Of a stretch of 64,000 nt of DNA, positions 22,598 to 34,105 are shown piece after piece; position 1 is the first letter of the stretch; each line of letters starts with the position of its first letter. Source of the DNA: Heterodera schachtii (Eukaryota > Nematoda > Chromadorea > Rhabditida > Heteroderidae); contig SIJG01000049.1 of NCBI GenBank assembly GCA_023374025.1, positions 62,001 to 126,000 on the forward strand, written 5' to 3'. Below the pieces are notes generated by a model, which had not been told where the DNA came from, did no database searches, and saw nothing but the letters and a program-made list of their open reading frames with translations. A program made the position numbers and the translations under genes.

Positions 22598-23690
22598 GGG
22601 GCCAGGACGTTTTCGCGTGGCCGTTTTCGCGTGGCCGTTTTCGCGTGGCCATTTTCGCGTGGCCGTTTTCGCGTGAGGGTCGTTTTCGCGTGGCCGTTTT
22701 CGCGTGGGGACGTTTTCGCGTGGCCGTTTTCGCGTGGTTGCATAACTCACATTATATTTTACCAAAATTTGTTTCGCTCTTTTTCTAACGAGTTTTTATT
22801 TTATAATTAAGTGAGTTTATAAACTAAATTAAGGCTATTTCAATTATATAATATGGACCAGCAGCAAAAAATTAAAACAAAACGGAACAAAGTTAAGTTC
22901 GAACATGACGGCGCACTCTATGTTTTCGACTAATTAAGCGCAGATGGATTTAGAAATTTTCTACGGCGGATTGGACTATTTACGCGGACGGCATTTTTTC
23001 ATTGACGCCACCGCTTTTCAGCCAAATTTATGTGTTGTTGGCAAAGTAAAGTTAATTGTGTTGTCACAATGTTTAAGCTTTTTAGGAGATATGGTTGGGT
23101 CTTTCCAAATTTGCTACTGTCTTTTAACATCGAAGTGTGCCGCAATTTATACGCGCATGTTACAGCTTATTTTGGAACGATGGCCGAATTTCGCGGTCGT
23201 CTCATCCACCGTTATAACAACATCAATAACAATCACCTCCCCCAAAATGATCACAATTATGCAAATGTCTATGTGAATCCCGAAAACGTTAACAATCTCA
23301 CTGGTGTTTCCCGAAACTATGAAATGCGACCTTATTTTGTTCTGAAATTTGTTATTGTTATATTATGTATGTGCTTTTATAAAATTTTATTTTTTTCCGT
23401 TTGGCGCACATCCGACCAAACTGACAAATTGTTGTAGAAGATATTAGCCGCAAGAAATAAAAAACAAAAAAGTTAAGAAATTTGTTCGAATTTGGGTTCG
23501 GGATTCGAAACATGGATGTTTTGACAAATCCGAACAATTTCAGTCCTAAACAGGTACTCACGCGAAAACGTACCCCACGCGAAAACGGCCACGCGAAAAC
23601 GTACCCCAGCCACGCGAAAACGTCCCCACGCGAAAACGGCCACGCGAAAATGGCCACGCGAAAACGGCCACGCGAAAACGACCCCGACCG
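22598..23690. mobile_element. Mutator-like element (MULE), copy 1
   Basis: Both ends are built from repeated CACGCGAAAACGGC words (inverse GCCGTTTTCGCGTG): eight on the left, nine on the right. The outer ends are GGGGCCAGGACG and CGACCCCGACCG. A perfect 9-bp duplication AAAATTGAC flanks it (22,589-22,597 and 23,691-23,699), as expected of MULEs. The interior keeps pieces of a transposase. Confidence 0.85.
22853..23437 (+). pseudogene. Relic of MULE transposase (FLYWCH-like start)
   Basis: A 26-codon frame from ATG 22,853 ends KVKFEHDGALYVFD, resembling the start of a FLYWCH zinc finger, and stops. From about 22,944 another frame reads HFFIDATAF and later ICYCLLTSKCAAIYTRMLQL, reminiscent of the D(G/A)TF and YCLLPNK..TY..ML blocks of MULE transposases. 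A third frame from 23,180 continues (RGRLIHRYNNINNNH). The similarity is judged by eye and is modest. Its location inside a 9-bp-duplication element supports it. Confidence 0.45.
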
Positions 23691-24039
23691 AAAATTGACT
23701 CACTTGAGTGGAGGAGAATTTTCTGATAAAGAAGGGCTTTATGGTGATGATAAGCCAATTTACTGCTATCACATTGTAAAAGGCGAGACCATTTTTGTGT
23801 CGGACGCTTTTCATATTTATGTGGATTATACCGTAAATGGAAAGTCCGATAATGACCATATTGACGTGAAGGGCAAAGACACGGTGAAAAATATGAAAGA
23901 AAAAATCAAGAAGATGATCGAAAAAAAATTGAAGGTTAAGTTGGTAAACGGAGGAGAAAAAATGGAAATAAAGAAACCAAAAAGTAAAATTTTGGACAAC
24001 GATAACAAAACAATGGACGACTGTGGCATTGAAATAGGA

Positions 24040-24829
24040 GGGGCCAGGACGTTTTCGCGTGGCCGTTTTCGCGTGGCCGTTTTCGCGTGGCCGTTTTCGC
24101 GTGGCCGTTTTCGCGTGGGGTACGTTTTCGCGTGAGTGCCTGTTTAGGACTAAAATTGGTCGGGATGTGTGCCGAACATTCATTTTGACCTATTTCGAAT
24201 CCCGAACCCGATTTAAAACAATTTTTTGCTTTTATTTACTCAAAAGCGTCCTCATTTTTATGCTTGTAAAGATTAACAACTCTAGTATTGACAACGTGAA
24301 TGAGACACAGAATCCGACCATCGGCATCACGACATTTCTTTTCTTTTTTTCTTTTTCGGGGGGCGGGGATAGAAAAAATTTTGTAATAGGGGTTGAAAAT
24401 TTTTTCAAATTATGATAAATAAGCCTGCCAGAAAGAGAGAAAACAATTTTATACCAAATTGCATTTGGGATGGCGAGTCTACACTAGAGACCGGACGGGA
24501 TCGGGATCCCGCGGGATTTATTCGGGATCCCGACTCGGGATCCCTCCGACCCCAGTTGTCCGGTCTCTAGTCTACACTAATACCAGCAAAGCATTAGACC
24601 GTGAAAAATTATTAGACTGTATAATAATTTGTCAGTATTAATTTATAAAATTCACTTAAATATAGATTGAATTAAGCACCCGAAGTAAAACGGGAGTGAA
24701 AAATTTTTTCAAAATATAAAAAAAATAAAAAATTCGCTTATATGCAACCACGCGAAAACGGCCACGCGAAAATTGCCCTCACGCGAAAATGGCCACGCGA
24801 AAACGGCCACGCGAAAACGACCCCGACCG
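24040..24829. mobile_element. Mutator-like element (MULE), copy 2
   Basis: It has the same GGGGCCAGGACG / CCCCGACCG ends and CACGCGAAAACGGC subterminal words as copy 1. A perfect 9-bp duplication GAAATAGGA (24,031-24,039, 24,830-24,838) flanks it. The uninterrupted site is present once in the duplicated segment at 28,199-28,207. Internal sequence is unrelated to copy 1 apart from the ends, and it carries an 85-bp hAT insert. Confidence 0.85.
24485..24569. mobile_element. 85-bp hAT miniature element nested in MULE copy 2
   Basis: Ends TAGAGACCGGAC / GTCCGGTCTCTA with perfect 8-bp duplication GTCTACAC (24,477-24,484 and 24,570-24,577). It shares its ends with the 0.88-kb elements at 2.7 and 3.8 kb, so it is an extreme deletion derivative of that family. 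Confidence 0.9.
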
Positions 24830-24854
24830 GAAATAGGAGATATAATTTACTATA

Positions 24855-26124
24855 CAGGGTGACAAATAAGTAATGTCGCACTTTTAAATTTTTTATATCT
24901 CAAAAAGTAAGAAACCAATTTCAATCGTTTATATTCATATTAAAGCCCATTCAATTCTCTTTATGGAGAACTGAATGAAAACAAAAAATTTAATTCTAAC
25001 TGAGTGTAACTGGTAACATCTAAAATTGTGACCCATTTTAGGCGACAAAATGTCACTGTGCTTAGACAATTAAAAAATTCTAGCAACCGAACTAAGTAAA
25101 GCAAAACGATGAATTCTCGTGGAGAATATAGCATAACATAGTTCTTTAAAATAAGCTTGAAATCAGTGATAATTACTGTTTCTAAGGTCAGAAAAAAACA
25201 TAAAAACGAGGATTATCAGAAATCGTTGATTTCAACGAAAAAATTGCGCACCGAGTCAAAATGAAAATAGATTAATTTAGACAAATAGCAAAAATTAACT
25301 ATGATTATTCCTTTAGAAGATACATAAAGTCAATTTTATAACCTTGTATATGGAAAAAAGTTATGGGTTTATGAAATGGGGGGATACCCCTCAGGCACGC
25401 AACTTGGAAAATATTTTTTCGGGCATTAATTTACAAAAAAATAATCGTATTTATTTAACGAAAACCATAAAACTTAGCCAACAGAATGTGCTCTTTCAGA
25501 TGTGATTGACTGCTTTTAAAAATAATGTTTATTTCAAATAATTTCGGGTGATTTTTAAAATTGGCCAAAATTCATAGTTTTTTGAGGGCTCAAGGGGTCA
25601 AAACCACAAAATAATTTCGCTTGATGAAATCCTTTGTCGTGTCGTGGTATAAAGCCCTCGGTCCATATGTTAATTCATGCTAGAGAATGGCCTTTTTAAA
25701 GAAATCAAGACCAGAATTTTGGATGAATGAAACTTTATGACTGGTTCAGGTGCATTTTTTTGGGTTTTATCCGTGATAAAAAGTTGGTCTTTTAAACACT
25801 TAAATTTAACCCATTAATTATCTATGTGGTTCTTTCAAGTCACTAGGGTCGTAGTTAATTCGCATTAAAAAATGGTTTATATTCATTAAGCCTTTCTCCG
25901 GAAAATTACCAAAATATTGATCCGGGAGTTGCGTGCCATCTACAAAAAAATTACGGCACGTTTTTGTCTCTATCTCAGGATTCACTAAAAATAGGATAAA
26001 ACTATTAGGTAGCAATATTCCCTAATATGTTGTGCACCTTTTGAATATATTTTTGTCATTTTTGGTTGGGTTTGAAAAAAGTTATTCAAATGAATAAGTG
26101 GGACATTACTTATTTGTCACCCTG
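24855..26124. mobile_element. Tc1/mariner-type element
   Basis: Terminal repeats CAGGGTGACAAATAAGTAAT and its inverse are flanked by TA (24,853-24,854 and 26,125-26,126). The length of 1270 bp is right for a mariner with a transposase gene. Minus-strand frames around 25,600-26,000 are broken; only short stretches look transposase-like (for example YHDTTKDFIKRNYF), so it is inactive. Confidence 0.85.
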
Positions 26125-26445
26125 TAGAAACATTTCTGAGGAAGGCAAATCCTCCGAAATTGGCCAAAACCGAAGTAGAAAAAGTAACCTAAAGATGATG
26201 ATGATGGAACAACGGTTTACCGTTGCTAAACGAAATGATCATTTTAGTCCTTTAGATCAAAATCTCCAACTGTTCAGCAGGGTGTTCCTCTGTTTTTGGC
26301 TATATTCTGTTTTTTCTTTGGTATTACTCAAAAAACCATTAAAAAAAGATTTATTTTGCTGAAGAGCAATCAAATTTAGTGTATTATTGCCCTGCAAAAT
26401 TCAAAAAAAAATTCGTCATGTTTCAAAAAAGTTATGACTAATAAT

Positions 26446-27075
26446 TAGGGTTATAAATTGTATGATTTTGCATATTTTTTCTGCGCATATGCTAGTGAAG
26501 AAAGGGGCTCAAAAATAGCATTTCTGCGTTAAAATTTTTTGATTTGGTGAAGGTTTTTAGTGCATATAAAAGCATATTTGGGGGTTTTCGAGAATAAATG
26601 CATATTTGGCCATTTTTGCGTTTTTAGAGCATATTTCGGTCATTTTTGGCAAATTTCATAAGAAAAATGCAACCCCTAATGATCGACTTTTTTGGAATTT
26701 TTAAAAAATACACCCTTAAAAATCGAAAAATTTTTAAATTTTGGTAAGAACTTTTGAAAAAAATTAATTTATTTAAAAATATAATTTTTTTAGCATATAA
26801 TAAAAATTTATAAATTTTGAAAACCAAAAGGTTTTACAATTGTCTAAAAAACGCTCCTTAACCTGTGTTTTGAAGTTTTTAAAGTCAATTCTGAATTTTT
26901 ACAAAATTTTTTAGCATTTTTTTAGGGTTAAAAGCCATTATTTGGCAGTTTTTTAAGGCATAGTTTAGTGCATATTTGGGCATTTTTCGGGTTTTTATGG
27001 CATATTTAGGGGATTTTTAGTGCATATTTTAGGCGCATTTTTGGCATTTTTTAGTGCATACAACTTATAACCCTA
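26446..27075. mobile_element. Non-autonomous hAT element (TAGGGTTATAA family), copy 1
   Basis: Ends TAGGGTTATAAATTGTATG / CATACAACTTATAACCCTA with perfect 8-bp duplication CTAATAAT (26,438-26,445 and 27,076-27,083). The interior is full of GCATATTT words. It was inserted before the segmental duplication, as it occurs in both units. Confidence 0.85.
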
Positions 27076-28106
27076 CTAATAATTGTCGAAAAACATGTTT
27101 TTTTTTTTTTGAGTTTTTCTGGCCATTATTTTTAAGTCAATGACCTAGAGCTAAGAATAATATTAAGAATTAACAATTATTTTATGAGAATTTTATGCAA
27201 TCATTTTCCATTTGTTGGTTTTTTGAGTAACGATTCACAATCAGTGAAAATCTGTTTAAAATGGTCAAAATTTCTAATTTTCCCCCGGCGGCGCCTAGTT
27301 TTAGTTAGAAAATTGGCTAAAAGGTGCAAAAATTGGTCATTTTTGGTGAAAAGTGCTAACAAATTACATTCAAATTTTTTCAAATGCTCATTTTTGACCC
27401 CAAATGCTGATTTTTTGTTAGAAAAATGCATTAATTTAATAAATTTTTGTGGTATCGGTTAGAAGCATCCGATATATTTTCCGATCATTTTAGTCCTTTT
27501 GATCAAACGCCTCCAACTGTTCAGCAGGGTGTCCCTTCGTTTTTGGCTAACTTACCGTATTTTCTCTAATTATGTGCCCGTCTCCATTAATCTACCCTCT
27601 CTAATTATCTGCCCTTTCGAAGTAGGTTGAAAAAAATCTCCCCGTCTCTATTTATCTCCCCGCCGGGGGGATAAATACAATTTTTATTTTTTCGAAGAAT
27701 AATTTCTTTTTTTTTAATAAAAATTAATCAATTCTAAATTGAAGCTCGTTTAATCTTTATCAGTATTTTTCCGTCGAAAAAATCCAAATATTTTTACGCA
27801 GGGGACCCTTTTGGTTAGAAATTTTTTTGAAAGGTAATAAAAAATTCGAATATCTCGAATTTTGATTGTTTGCTTAAAATTAAGTTAGGGGTTCAGAATG
27901 GGGGATTGCGCGGACTGGGACCCCGCAAAATCCGGCGCCGCGCTCTAGTGCATACTCTGAGATAATTGTACGCCTAAAAATAAATACTCATTAACCCTTT
28001 TCAAAGGAAAATTAACCAATTGATGACCATTCGATTCCTGCTACCCGATTTCCTCTATTAAAGGCAGCCCCACGGCACCTTGTTTCCCCCCGAGGGCTTA
28101 TTAGAA

Positions 28107-28229
28107 AGTTTGGTAAACGGAGGAGAAAAAATGGAAATAAAAAAACCAAAAGGTAAAATTTTGGACAACGATAACAAAACAATGGACGACTGTTGCATTG
28201 AAATAGGAGATATAATTTACTATACATAG
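28107..28229 (+). pseudogene. Duplicated tail of Ubl gene D with transposon footprint
   Basis: This repeats the last Ubl domain of gene D from VNGGEKMEIKKPK to the stop at 28,227. Here the site of the Tc1/mariner element reads TATACATAG, that is TA-CA-TA, and the MULE site is unoccupied. There is no start or signal sequence. Confidence 0.8.
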
Positions 28230-28548
28230 AAACATTTCTGAGGAAGGCAAATCCTCCGAAATTGGCCAAAACCGAAGTAGAAAAAGTAACCTAAAGATGA
28301 TGATGATGGAACAACGGTTTACCGTTGCTAAACGAAATGATCATTTTAGTCCTTTAGATCAAAATCTCCAACTGTTCAGCAGGGTGTTCCTCTGTTTTTG
28401 GCTATATTCTGTTTTTTCTTTGGTATTACTCAAAAAACCATTAAAAAAAGATTTATTTTGCTGAAGAGCAATCAAATTTAGTGTATTATTGCCCTGCAAA
28501 ATTCAAAAAAAAAATTCGTCATGTTTCAAAAAAGTTATGACTAATAAT

Positions 28549-29177
28549 TAGGGTTATAAATTGTATGATTTTGCATATTTTTTCTGCGCATATGCTGTGA
28601 AGAAAGGGGCTCAAAAATAGCATTTCTGCGTTAAAATTTTTTGATTTGGTGAAGGTTTTTAGTGCATATAAAAGCATATTTGGGGGTTTTCGAGAATAAA
28701 TGCATATTTGGCCATTTTTGCGTTTTTAGAGCATATTTCGGTCATTTTTGGCAAATTTCATAAGAAAAATGCAACCCCTAATGATCGACTTTTTTGGAAT
28801 TTTTAAAAAATACACCCTTAAAAATCGAAAAATTTTTAAATTTTGGTAAGAACTTTTGAAAAAAATTAATTTATTTAAAAATATAATTTGTTTTAGCATA
28901 TAATAAAAATTTATAAATTTTGAAAACCAAAAGGTTTTACAATTGTCTAAAAAACGCTCCGTAACCTGTGTTTTGAAGTTTTTAAAGTCAATTCTGAATT
29001 TTTACAAAATTTTTTAGCATTTTTTTAGGGTTAAAAGCCATTATTTGGCAGTTTTTTAAGGCATAGTTTAGTGCATATTTGGGCATTTTTCGGGTTTTTA
29101 TGGCATATTTAGGGGATTTTTAGTGCATATTTTAGGCGCATTTTGGCATTTTTTAGTGCATACAACTTATAACCCTA
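28549..29177. mobile_element. hAT element (TAGGGTTATAA family), copy 2
   Basis: The same element in unit 2 of the duplication, with 8-bp duplication CTAATAAT at 28,541-28,548 and 29,178-29,185. It differs from copy 1 by only a few bases. Confidence 0.85.
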
Positions 29178-30316
29178 CTAATAATTGTCGAAAAACATGT
29201 TTTTTTTTTTTTTGAGTTTTTCTGGCCATTATTTTTAAGTCAATGACCTAGAGCTAAGAATAATATTAAGAATTAACAATTATTTTATGAGAATTTTATG
29301 CAATCATTTTCCATTTGTTGGTTTTTTGAGTAACGATTCACAATCAGTGAAAATCTGTTTAAAATGGTCAAAATTTCTAATTTTCCCCCGGCGGTGCCTA
29401 GTTTTAGTTAGAAAATTGGCTAAAAGGTGCAAAAATTGGTCATTTTTGGTGAAAAGTGCTAACAAATTACATTCAAATTTTTTCAAATGCTCATTTTTGA
29501 CCCCAAATGCTGATTTTTTGTTAGAAAAATGCATTAATTTAATAAATTTTTGTGGTATCGGTTAGAAGCATCCGATATATTTTCCGATCATTTTAGTCCT
29601 TTTGATCAAACGCCTCCAACTGTTCAGCAGGGTGTCCCTTCGTTTTTGGCTAACTTACCGTATTTTCTCTAATTATGTGCCCGTCTCCATTAATCTACCC
29701 TCTCTAATTATCTACCCCTTTCGAAGTAGGTTTAAAAAAAATCTCCCCGTCTCTATTTATCTCCCCGCCGGGGGGATAAATACAATTTTTATTTTTTCGA
29801 AGAATAATTTCTTTTTTATTTTAATAAAAATTAATCAATTCTAAATTGAAGCTCGTTTAATCTTTATCAGTATTTTTCCGTCGAAAAAAACCAAATATTT
29901 TTACGCAGGGGACCCTTTTGGTTAGAAATTTTTTTGAAAGATAATAAAAAATTTGAATATCTCGAATTTTGATTGTTTGCTTAAAATTAAGTTAGGGGTT
30001 CAGAATTGGTTGAAATAGTGGCAGATTCGTGATCAGCAAATGTTGATCCCACTGCGGGATTGAAACTCAAATTTTTTGCAGAACGGGATTATTCTCGAAA
30101 TTTCAAAAAAATGGGGGATTGCGCGGACTGGGACCTCGCAAAATCCGGCGCCGCGCTCTAGTGCATACTCCGAGATAATTGTACGCCTAAAAACAAAAAC
30201 TCATTAACCCTTTTCATAGGAAAATTAACCAATTGACCATTCGATTCCTGCTACCCGATTTCCTCTATTAAAGGCAGCCCCACGGCACCTTGTTTCCCCC
30301 CGAGGGCTTATTAGAA

Positions 30317-30678
30317 AGTGCGGCTCCACTAATTAGGAAATACGGTATGCATGTTTCAAAAAACCAAGTGCCTATCAAATATATCGGACCACAAATAAAA
30401 TTCTTCATAGCTAAATCCAGTTTGAAACCACTAAAATTTATCCTAAAAAAAAAAAAAAAAATCAAAGTTGATCATTTCAATTCAACAAAAAGAACATTTT
30501 ACGAGCACGTCAACATAACCTCAAAATTCATTTTACAATTCAAAAATTCAAATTGACCGATCGATCACTTCTCAAATACATTCATTCATTTCTGCTGATC
30601 ACTTGGGCCGGGAGTTTCGTAGTGAAGTCTAAAAATTCGAAACACAACAATAAATTTGATTTTTGAATAAGCATTTGC
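30317..30678. other. Spacer downstream of the F-box-like gene
   Basis: AT-rich. An open frame at 30,290-30,556 has no recognisable domain and crosses the duplication boundary, so it is not called. A run of 16 A lies at about 30,446-30,461. Confidence 0.4.
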
Positions 30679-31878
30679 TTACCCATCCCCCAGGTCATCC
30701 TCATCATCAATTCGCATGCCAATTTTGTTCCATTGGTCAATAAATCGCCAATCAATCGCCTCCTTTTCCCATTTCGCCCATTTGCTCGCGTCACGCACAA
30801 TTGGACAACGCACCAACAGAAAGCGATCGTCATTATTTGCCCTTTTCAATGCCAATCGTTCCCGAGTCAATTTGTTAGTCTGATCAAAGAGCACAACGGA
30901 GTCAACAAAAGACGGAGGAAACCAAATGACAACAATGGCATTGGCAGGAGCAGAAGCATCATCAAATGCCTGATTTGGAAATTTAAAATATAATTAATTT
31001 GTTTGGGAATATTTTTCGACTTTTTACAGTTTTAGAAAATCAGTTTTTTGATTTTTCTGGCCACTTTTTTGAACCATAATGGAGCTTTTGGCCCTAAACA
31101 TACATGCAAATCTATGAAATTGTTTTTATAAATTTTCATAAATTTAGAAAGTTATGTTTAATAAAAGCTAGTAAAACTGTACCGCTTTGAATGCTGCAAT
31201 TTTTGACGGCCAATTCCTCACTTCTTTCTTGTTCAACTCGCACTTGAACACCTTCGGCACACCATCCGGCCGGGGAGTGAACAGCCATTTGGCCATTGCT
31301 TTTGCATCCGAAGCCATGGCACTGTCATCGGCCGAAAACTCGAAAAAGAATTTGTAGTCATTGAAAAAGATAAAGCGAAGCGACGGACAATCATTGAGAA
31401 ATGACGGAGCGAATTTGCGCAAACTGTGAAAAACATTCGGAAACAAATGCATCCCACAAATGTTTTTCGCGATCATTGGCCAAATGTAGCGCAAAAAAAA
31501 CTCCAAAATGCGCTCATTGGTCGTTTGGATGGCCAAATTAATTGGACAAGCGGCGAAAAGTGGGCGAGAACGGTGGAGAAAAGCGATGGCATTGCGGTCG
31601 ATGTAACTGAAAATGGATGGGAAAGCCTAAAATTTTTGCATCATTTTACTTGAGGACGATGCATGTGAATCCGGTGACTTTGCGTGGCAATTGAATTTGC
31701 GGAATTGGCAACAGTTCTTCGTAACTGGCAATTTCCATTTCTTTTGTGCCATTTTCTCCATTTTTGCTTTGAATTCGAAAAGGTTTCAGCAGCGCCCATT
31801 TGCGCGTTTTGAAGTGTTCTTCCACGTAGAAGTCAAAACGGTGGCTGATCAGCGCAATTCCAAGACCAAGTTGAGAAG

Positions 31879-33191
31879 GTGCTGGGACGTTACTCAAAAA
31901 CCGCCACAATGGGCGTTACTCAAAAAACCGCCAAATGAAATTTTTTGTGTTTTAGGCATTAAACATCAAAATGGGCGTTACTCAAAAAACCGCCAAATCA
32001 GACAATTGCAAAGATTTTCAAGAAAAAATTCTTAGAAATTTTTTTGAAAAATTTTTTAAGCTATTTTTTGGAATATTTTCGAAAAAACTTACTAATTTAC
32101 TAAAAATTTCAAAAAAAAATCGCTGAAATTTTTTTTTTGAAATTTTTCATAAAAAATTCTAAGGTTTTTTCTTAAAAAATTTCTATTTAAACAAAATTTC
32201 GCCGCCGAAATTTCGGCGCAAAAAAATTTAAACATTTACACGGCGATTCAATTTTGGTCTCCCAGTGCAAATAAGTTTATTATTTATTTAGTAATCAGAA
32301 CGCCAAAACTTTGCAAAACTTAAATTTTTTTGGGATTTTCCCTTGATAAAATAGAAGAGCCGATCTCGAGTTAAAAACTTAACTTTCACAAAATAAACTT
32401 AGAATCGATAGAGGAGGTCAAAATATGGGCCTATGCAAAATTTCAAGAAAATTGGTCAATAGGAAAAAATTTTTTTCAAGGACAACAAATTCAATGTTTT
32501 CTATCATTTTTCAGCTAATAAGCTATTTTCTTAAAGCATGAGGTTAACTTATGCAGATTCTTCAGAATTTTCCCTTCAAAATGAGCATAAAATGGTTTTA
32601 TTTGATCTATTATTGACAAAGTTATAAGCTAAAAAAATTACATAAAATTGTCGATGCTGTACGTAACCAACGCTTTTTGAATATGATTTTTTATTGACAC
32701 GAAAACTTTTATTAATAAAAAATAATTCTTCCTTCTTCTTTAAAAGCAGAAATTGGAATTAACACACAACATAAGGAGGATTTGAACCTGAGACCCCCCT
32801 TTTGATGACTAACTCACAGACCACTAAGACGAAAAAACCAACTTAATTGTACTTGGAGCCCAAAATTGAATCGCCGTGTTTAATAGAAATTTTTTAAGAA
32901 AAAACCTTAGAATTTTTTATGAAAAATTTCAAAAAAAAAATTTCAGCGATTTTTTTTTGAAATTTTTAGTAAATTAGTAAGTTTTTTCGAAAATATTCCA
33001 AAAAATAGCTTAAAAAATTTTTCAAAAAAATTTCTAAGAATTTTTTCTTGAAAATCTTTGCAATTGTCTGATTTGGCGGTTTTTTGAGTAACGCCCATTT
33101 TGATGTTAAATGCCTAAAACACAAAAAATTTCATTTGGCGGTTTTTTGAGTAACGCCCATTGTGGCGGTTTTTGAGTAACGCCATAGCACC
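31879..33191. mobile_element. GTGCT-family foldback element inside the F-box-like gene
   Basis: Arms of roughly 380 bp pair (31,879-32,265 against 32,845-33,191). Ends are GTGCTGGGACGTTACTC / GAGTAACGCCATAGCACC, with repeated GGGCGTTACTCAAAAAACCG words. The target duplication is GTTGAGAAG (31,870-31,878 and 33,192-33,200), 9 bp, possibly 8 or 10. The loop carries a tRNA-like unit. Same family as 59,221-59,705 and probably 19,232-19,918. Confidence 0.85.
32765..32845 (-). repeat. tRNA-derived (SINE-like) unit in the loop of the foldback
   Basis: On the minus strand an A-box-like CGTCTTAGTGGTCTGTGAG precedes a B box GGTTCAAATCC (about 32,786-32,796). It is related to the unit at 1,968-2,047. 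No full cloverleaf. Confidence 0.5.
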
Positions 33192-33350
33192 GTTGAGAAG
33201 GCGGCAGCAAATCGAACACACAAAGCCAACCATCGCCGGAAATGAAACTGAAAACGGAAGAAAGTAAAGCAATTAAAATTTAAAATTGGGCTTTTAAAAT
33301 TACATCGCTTTTGCCATTTTTTCCTCTGCTTCTTTTCGCTCGTCTGACAT

Positions 33351-34105
33351 TTTGTTGGTGACAATTATTAAGACAGTTTTCGATTTTGACTCAATTTATC
33401 TATAAAAAGGCTCTATTTCACACGATCATAAAAAAGTCAATCTTTTTAAGTTTTCTTGCTTTTCCAGAATTGCTAGTTAATTTATGGGCTTGACGATTTA
33501 TTTTTTTACTCCGTTTTGTTTTTACCGCACGCATAGACAGTAAAAATCTAAAAATCTTTGGCGTAAAAACAGAGTGCCAACAAATTCAAATGAAAACAAA
33601 GGGTATTAATCTATCAAATTATTATCAACACTACGCTTAAAGAAATCCATTTCAATGCAGTTAAAACAAGTATTTTTTTCGAGTTTATTCGAGTTAAAAT
33701 TATACGCCAAAATGATAGAAAAAGAAATACAATGTTATCTTTTGTTTTATAACGCATAAACTAATAGATACGATACTTTCAAAAAACAAAAACATATACA
33801 GTACAAAAAATGAAGAGACAGTACGTAAAAATGAGAGAGAAAGTGGGAAAGAAAAAGAAAAGGCGAGATAGTGCAACATTTTTCAATTTAATGGTTAGCA
33901 TTTTGTTTTTTCCGCCACGATTTTTTGCCGCTTTTTTTCTTTTTTACCGTCCATGATCTCCTGCGTTCTTTCCATTAACAGATGAAAAAAGCTTTCCTTG
34001 TTATAATACAATTCGTTAGAATTATTGGAGAGCTCTGGCAATACAATTACACTTGTTTCTACATATAACTTTTCTTATTTAGAAAACCAAAAATATTTTT
34101 GTAAA
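33351..34105. other. Intergenic region between two divergent genes
   Basis: This separates the minus-strand F-box-like gene from the plus-strand lex-1 gene, so both promoters should lie here. ACGCCAAAATGATAGAAAAAG-type words (33,700-33,870) repeat those at 1.2-1.6 kb, suggesting an old repeat. No clear TATA box. Confidence 0.4.

Larger units (their letters stand above)
22150..24854 (+). pseudogene. Ubl gene D: 5'-truncated copy hit by three transposons
   Basis: The surviving text begins in Ubl4 (YRIEQGETVTVSWKEFEIS, about 22,162-22,225) and reaches a GT donor after 22,260. Exon 2 starts at 22,516 but has an immediate in-frame stop and shifts, and is broken at 22,598 by a MULE. It resumes at 23,691 with Ubl5/Ubl6 (DNDNKTMDDCGIEIG), is broken again at 24,040 by a second MULE, and within 16 bases after that by a Tc1/mariner element at 24,855. 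It cannot encode the family protein and is kept as an annotated relic. Confidence 0.8.
23940..30316 (+). repeat. Tandem segmental duplication, unit about 2.1 kb
   Basis: The unit at 23,940-28,106 (2.1 kb once two transposons are discounted) is repeated at 28,107-30,316. Both start in TTGGTAAACGGAGGAG of the last Ubl domain and end in GAGGGCTTATTAGAAAG. Divergence is very low over most of the length. Unit 2 keeps about 115 bp around 30,005-30,115 that unit 1 has lost. Unit 2 lacks the second MULE and the Tc1/mariner element. Confidence 0.9.
30679..33350 (-). pseudogene. F-box-like nematode family gene, exon 2 split by a transposon
   Basis: Four minus-strand exons fit: 33,350-33,304 (start ATG at 33,350), 33,247-31,650, 31,606-31,183 and 30,969-30,679 (stop TAA). 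All introns are GT..AG (56, 43 and 213 bp) and the phases agree; without the element the frame is 1038 bases, 345 residues. The N-terminus (SGDGWLCVFDLLPPSQLGLG) has the F-box-like WL..F..L...LG pattern, followed by FDFYVEEHFK and, late, FLLVRCPI and WAKWEKEAIDW. By memory these match a large uncharacterised family of cyst nematodes. A 1313-bp foldback lies in exon 2 at 31,879. Unless it is spliced out, the protein is truncated after about 35 residues. Function is unknown; a substrate-adaptor role is only inferred from the F-box-like start. Confidence 0.65.

Noticed and set aside
22428..24183. Long frames reading RVAVFAWPFSRG or RKRPRENGHAKT
   Set aside because: They translate the CACGCGAAAACGGC arrays of the MULEs on one strand or the other.
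23941..30316. Possibility that the 2.1-kb duplication is an assembly artefact
   Set aside because: The two units differ by a deletion, an excision footprint and scattered single bases, which a false duplicate of one allele would not show. Two haplotypes placed in tandem cannot be excluded.
34025..34105. Upstream extension of lex-1 to 34,025
   Set aside because: It begins at a TTG, not an ATG; the first in-frame ATG is 34,106.
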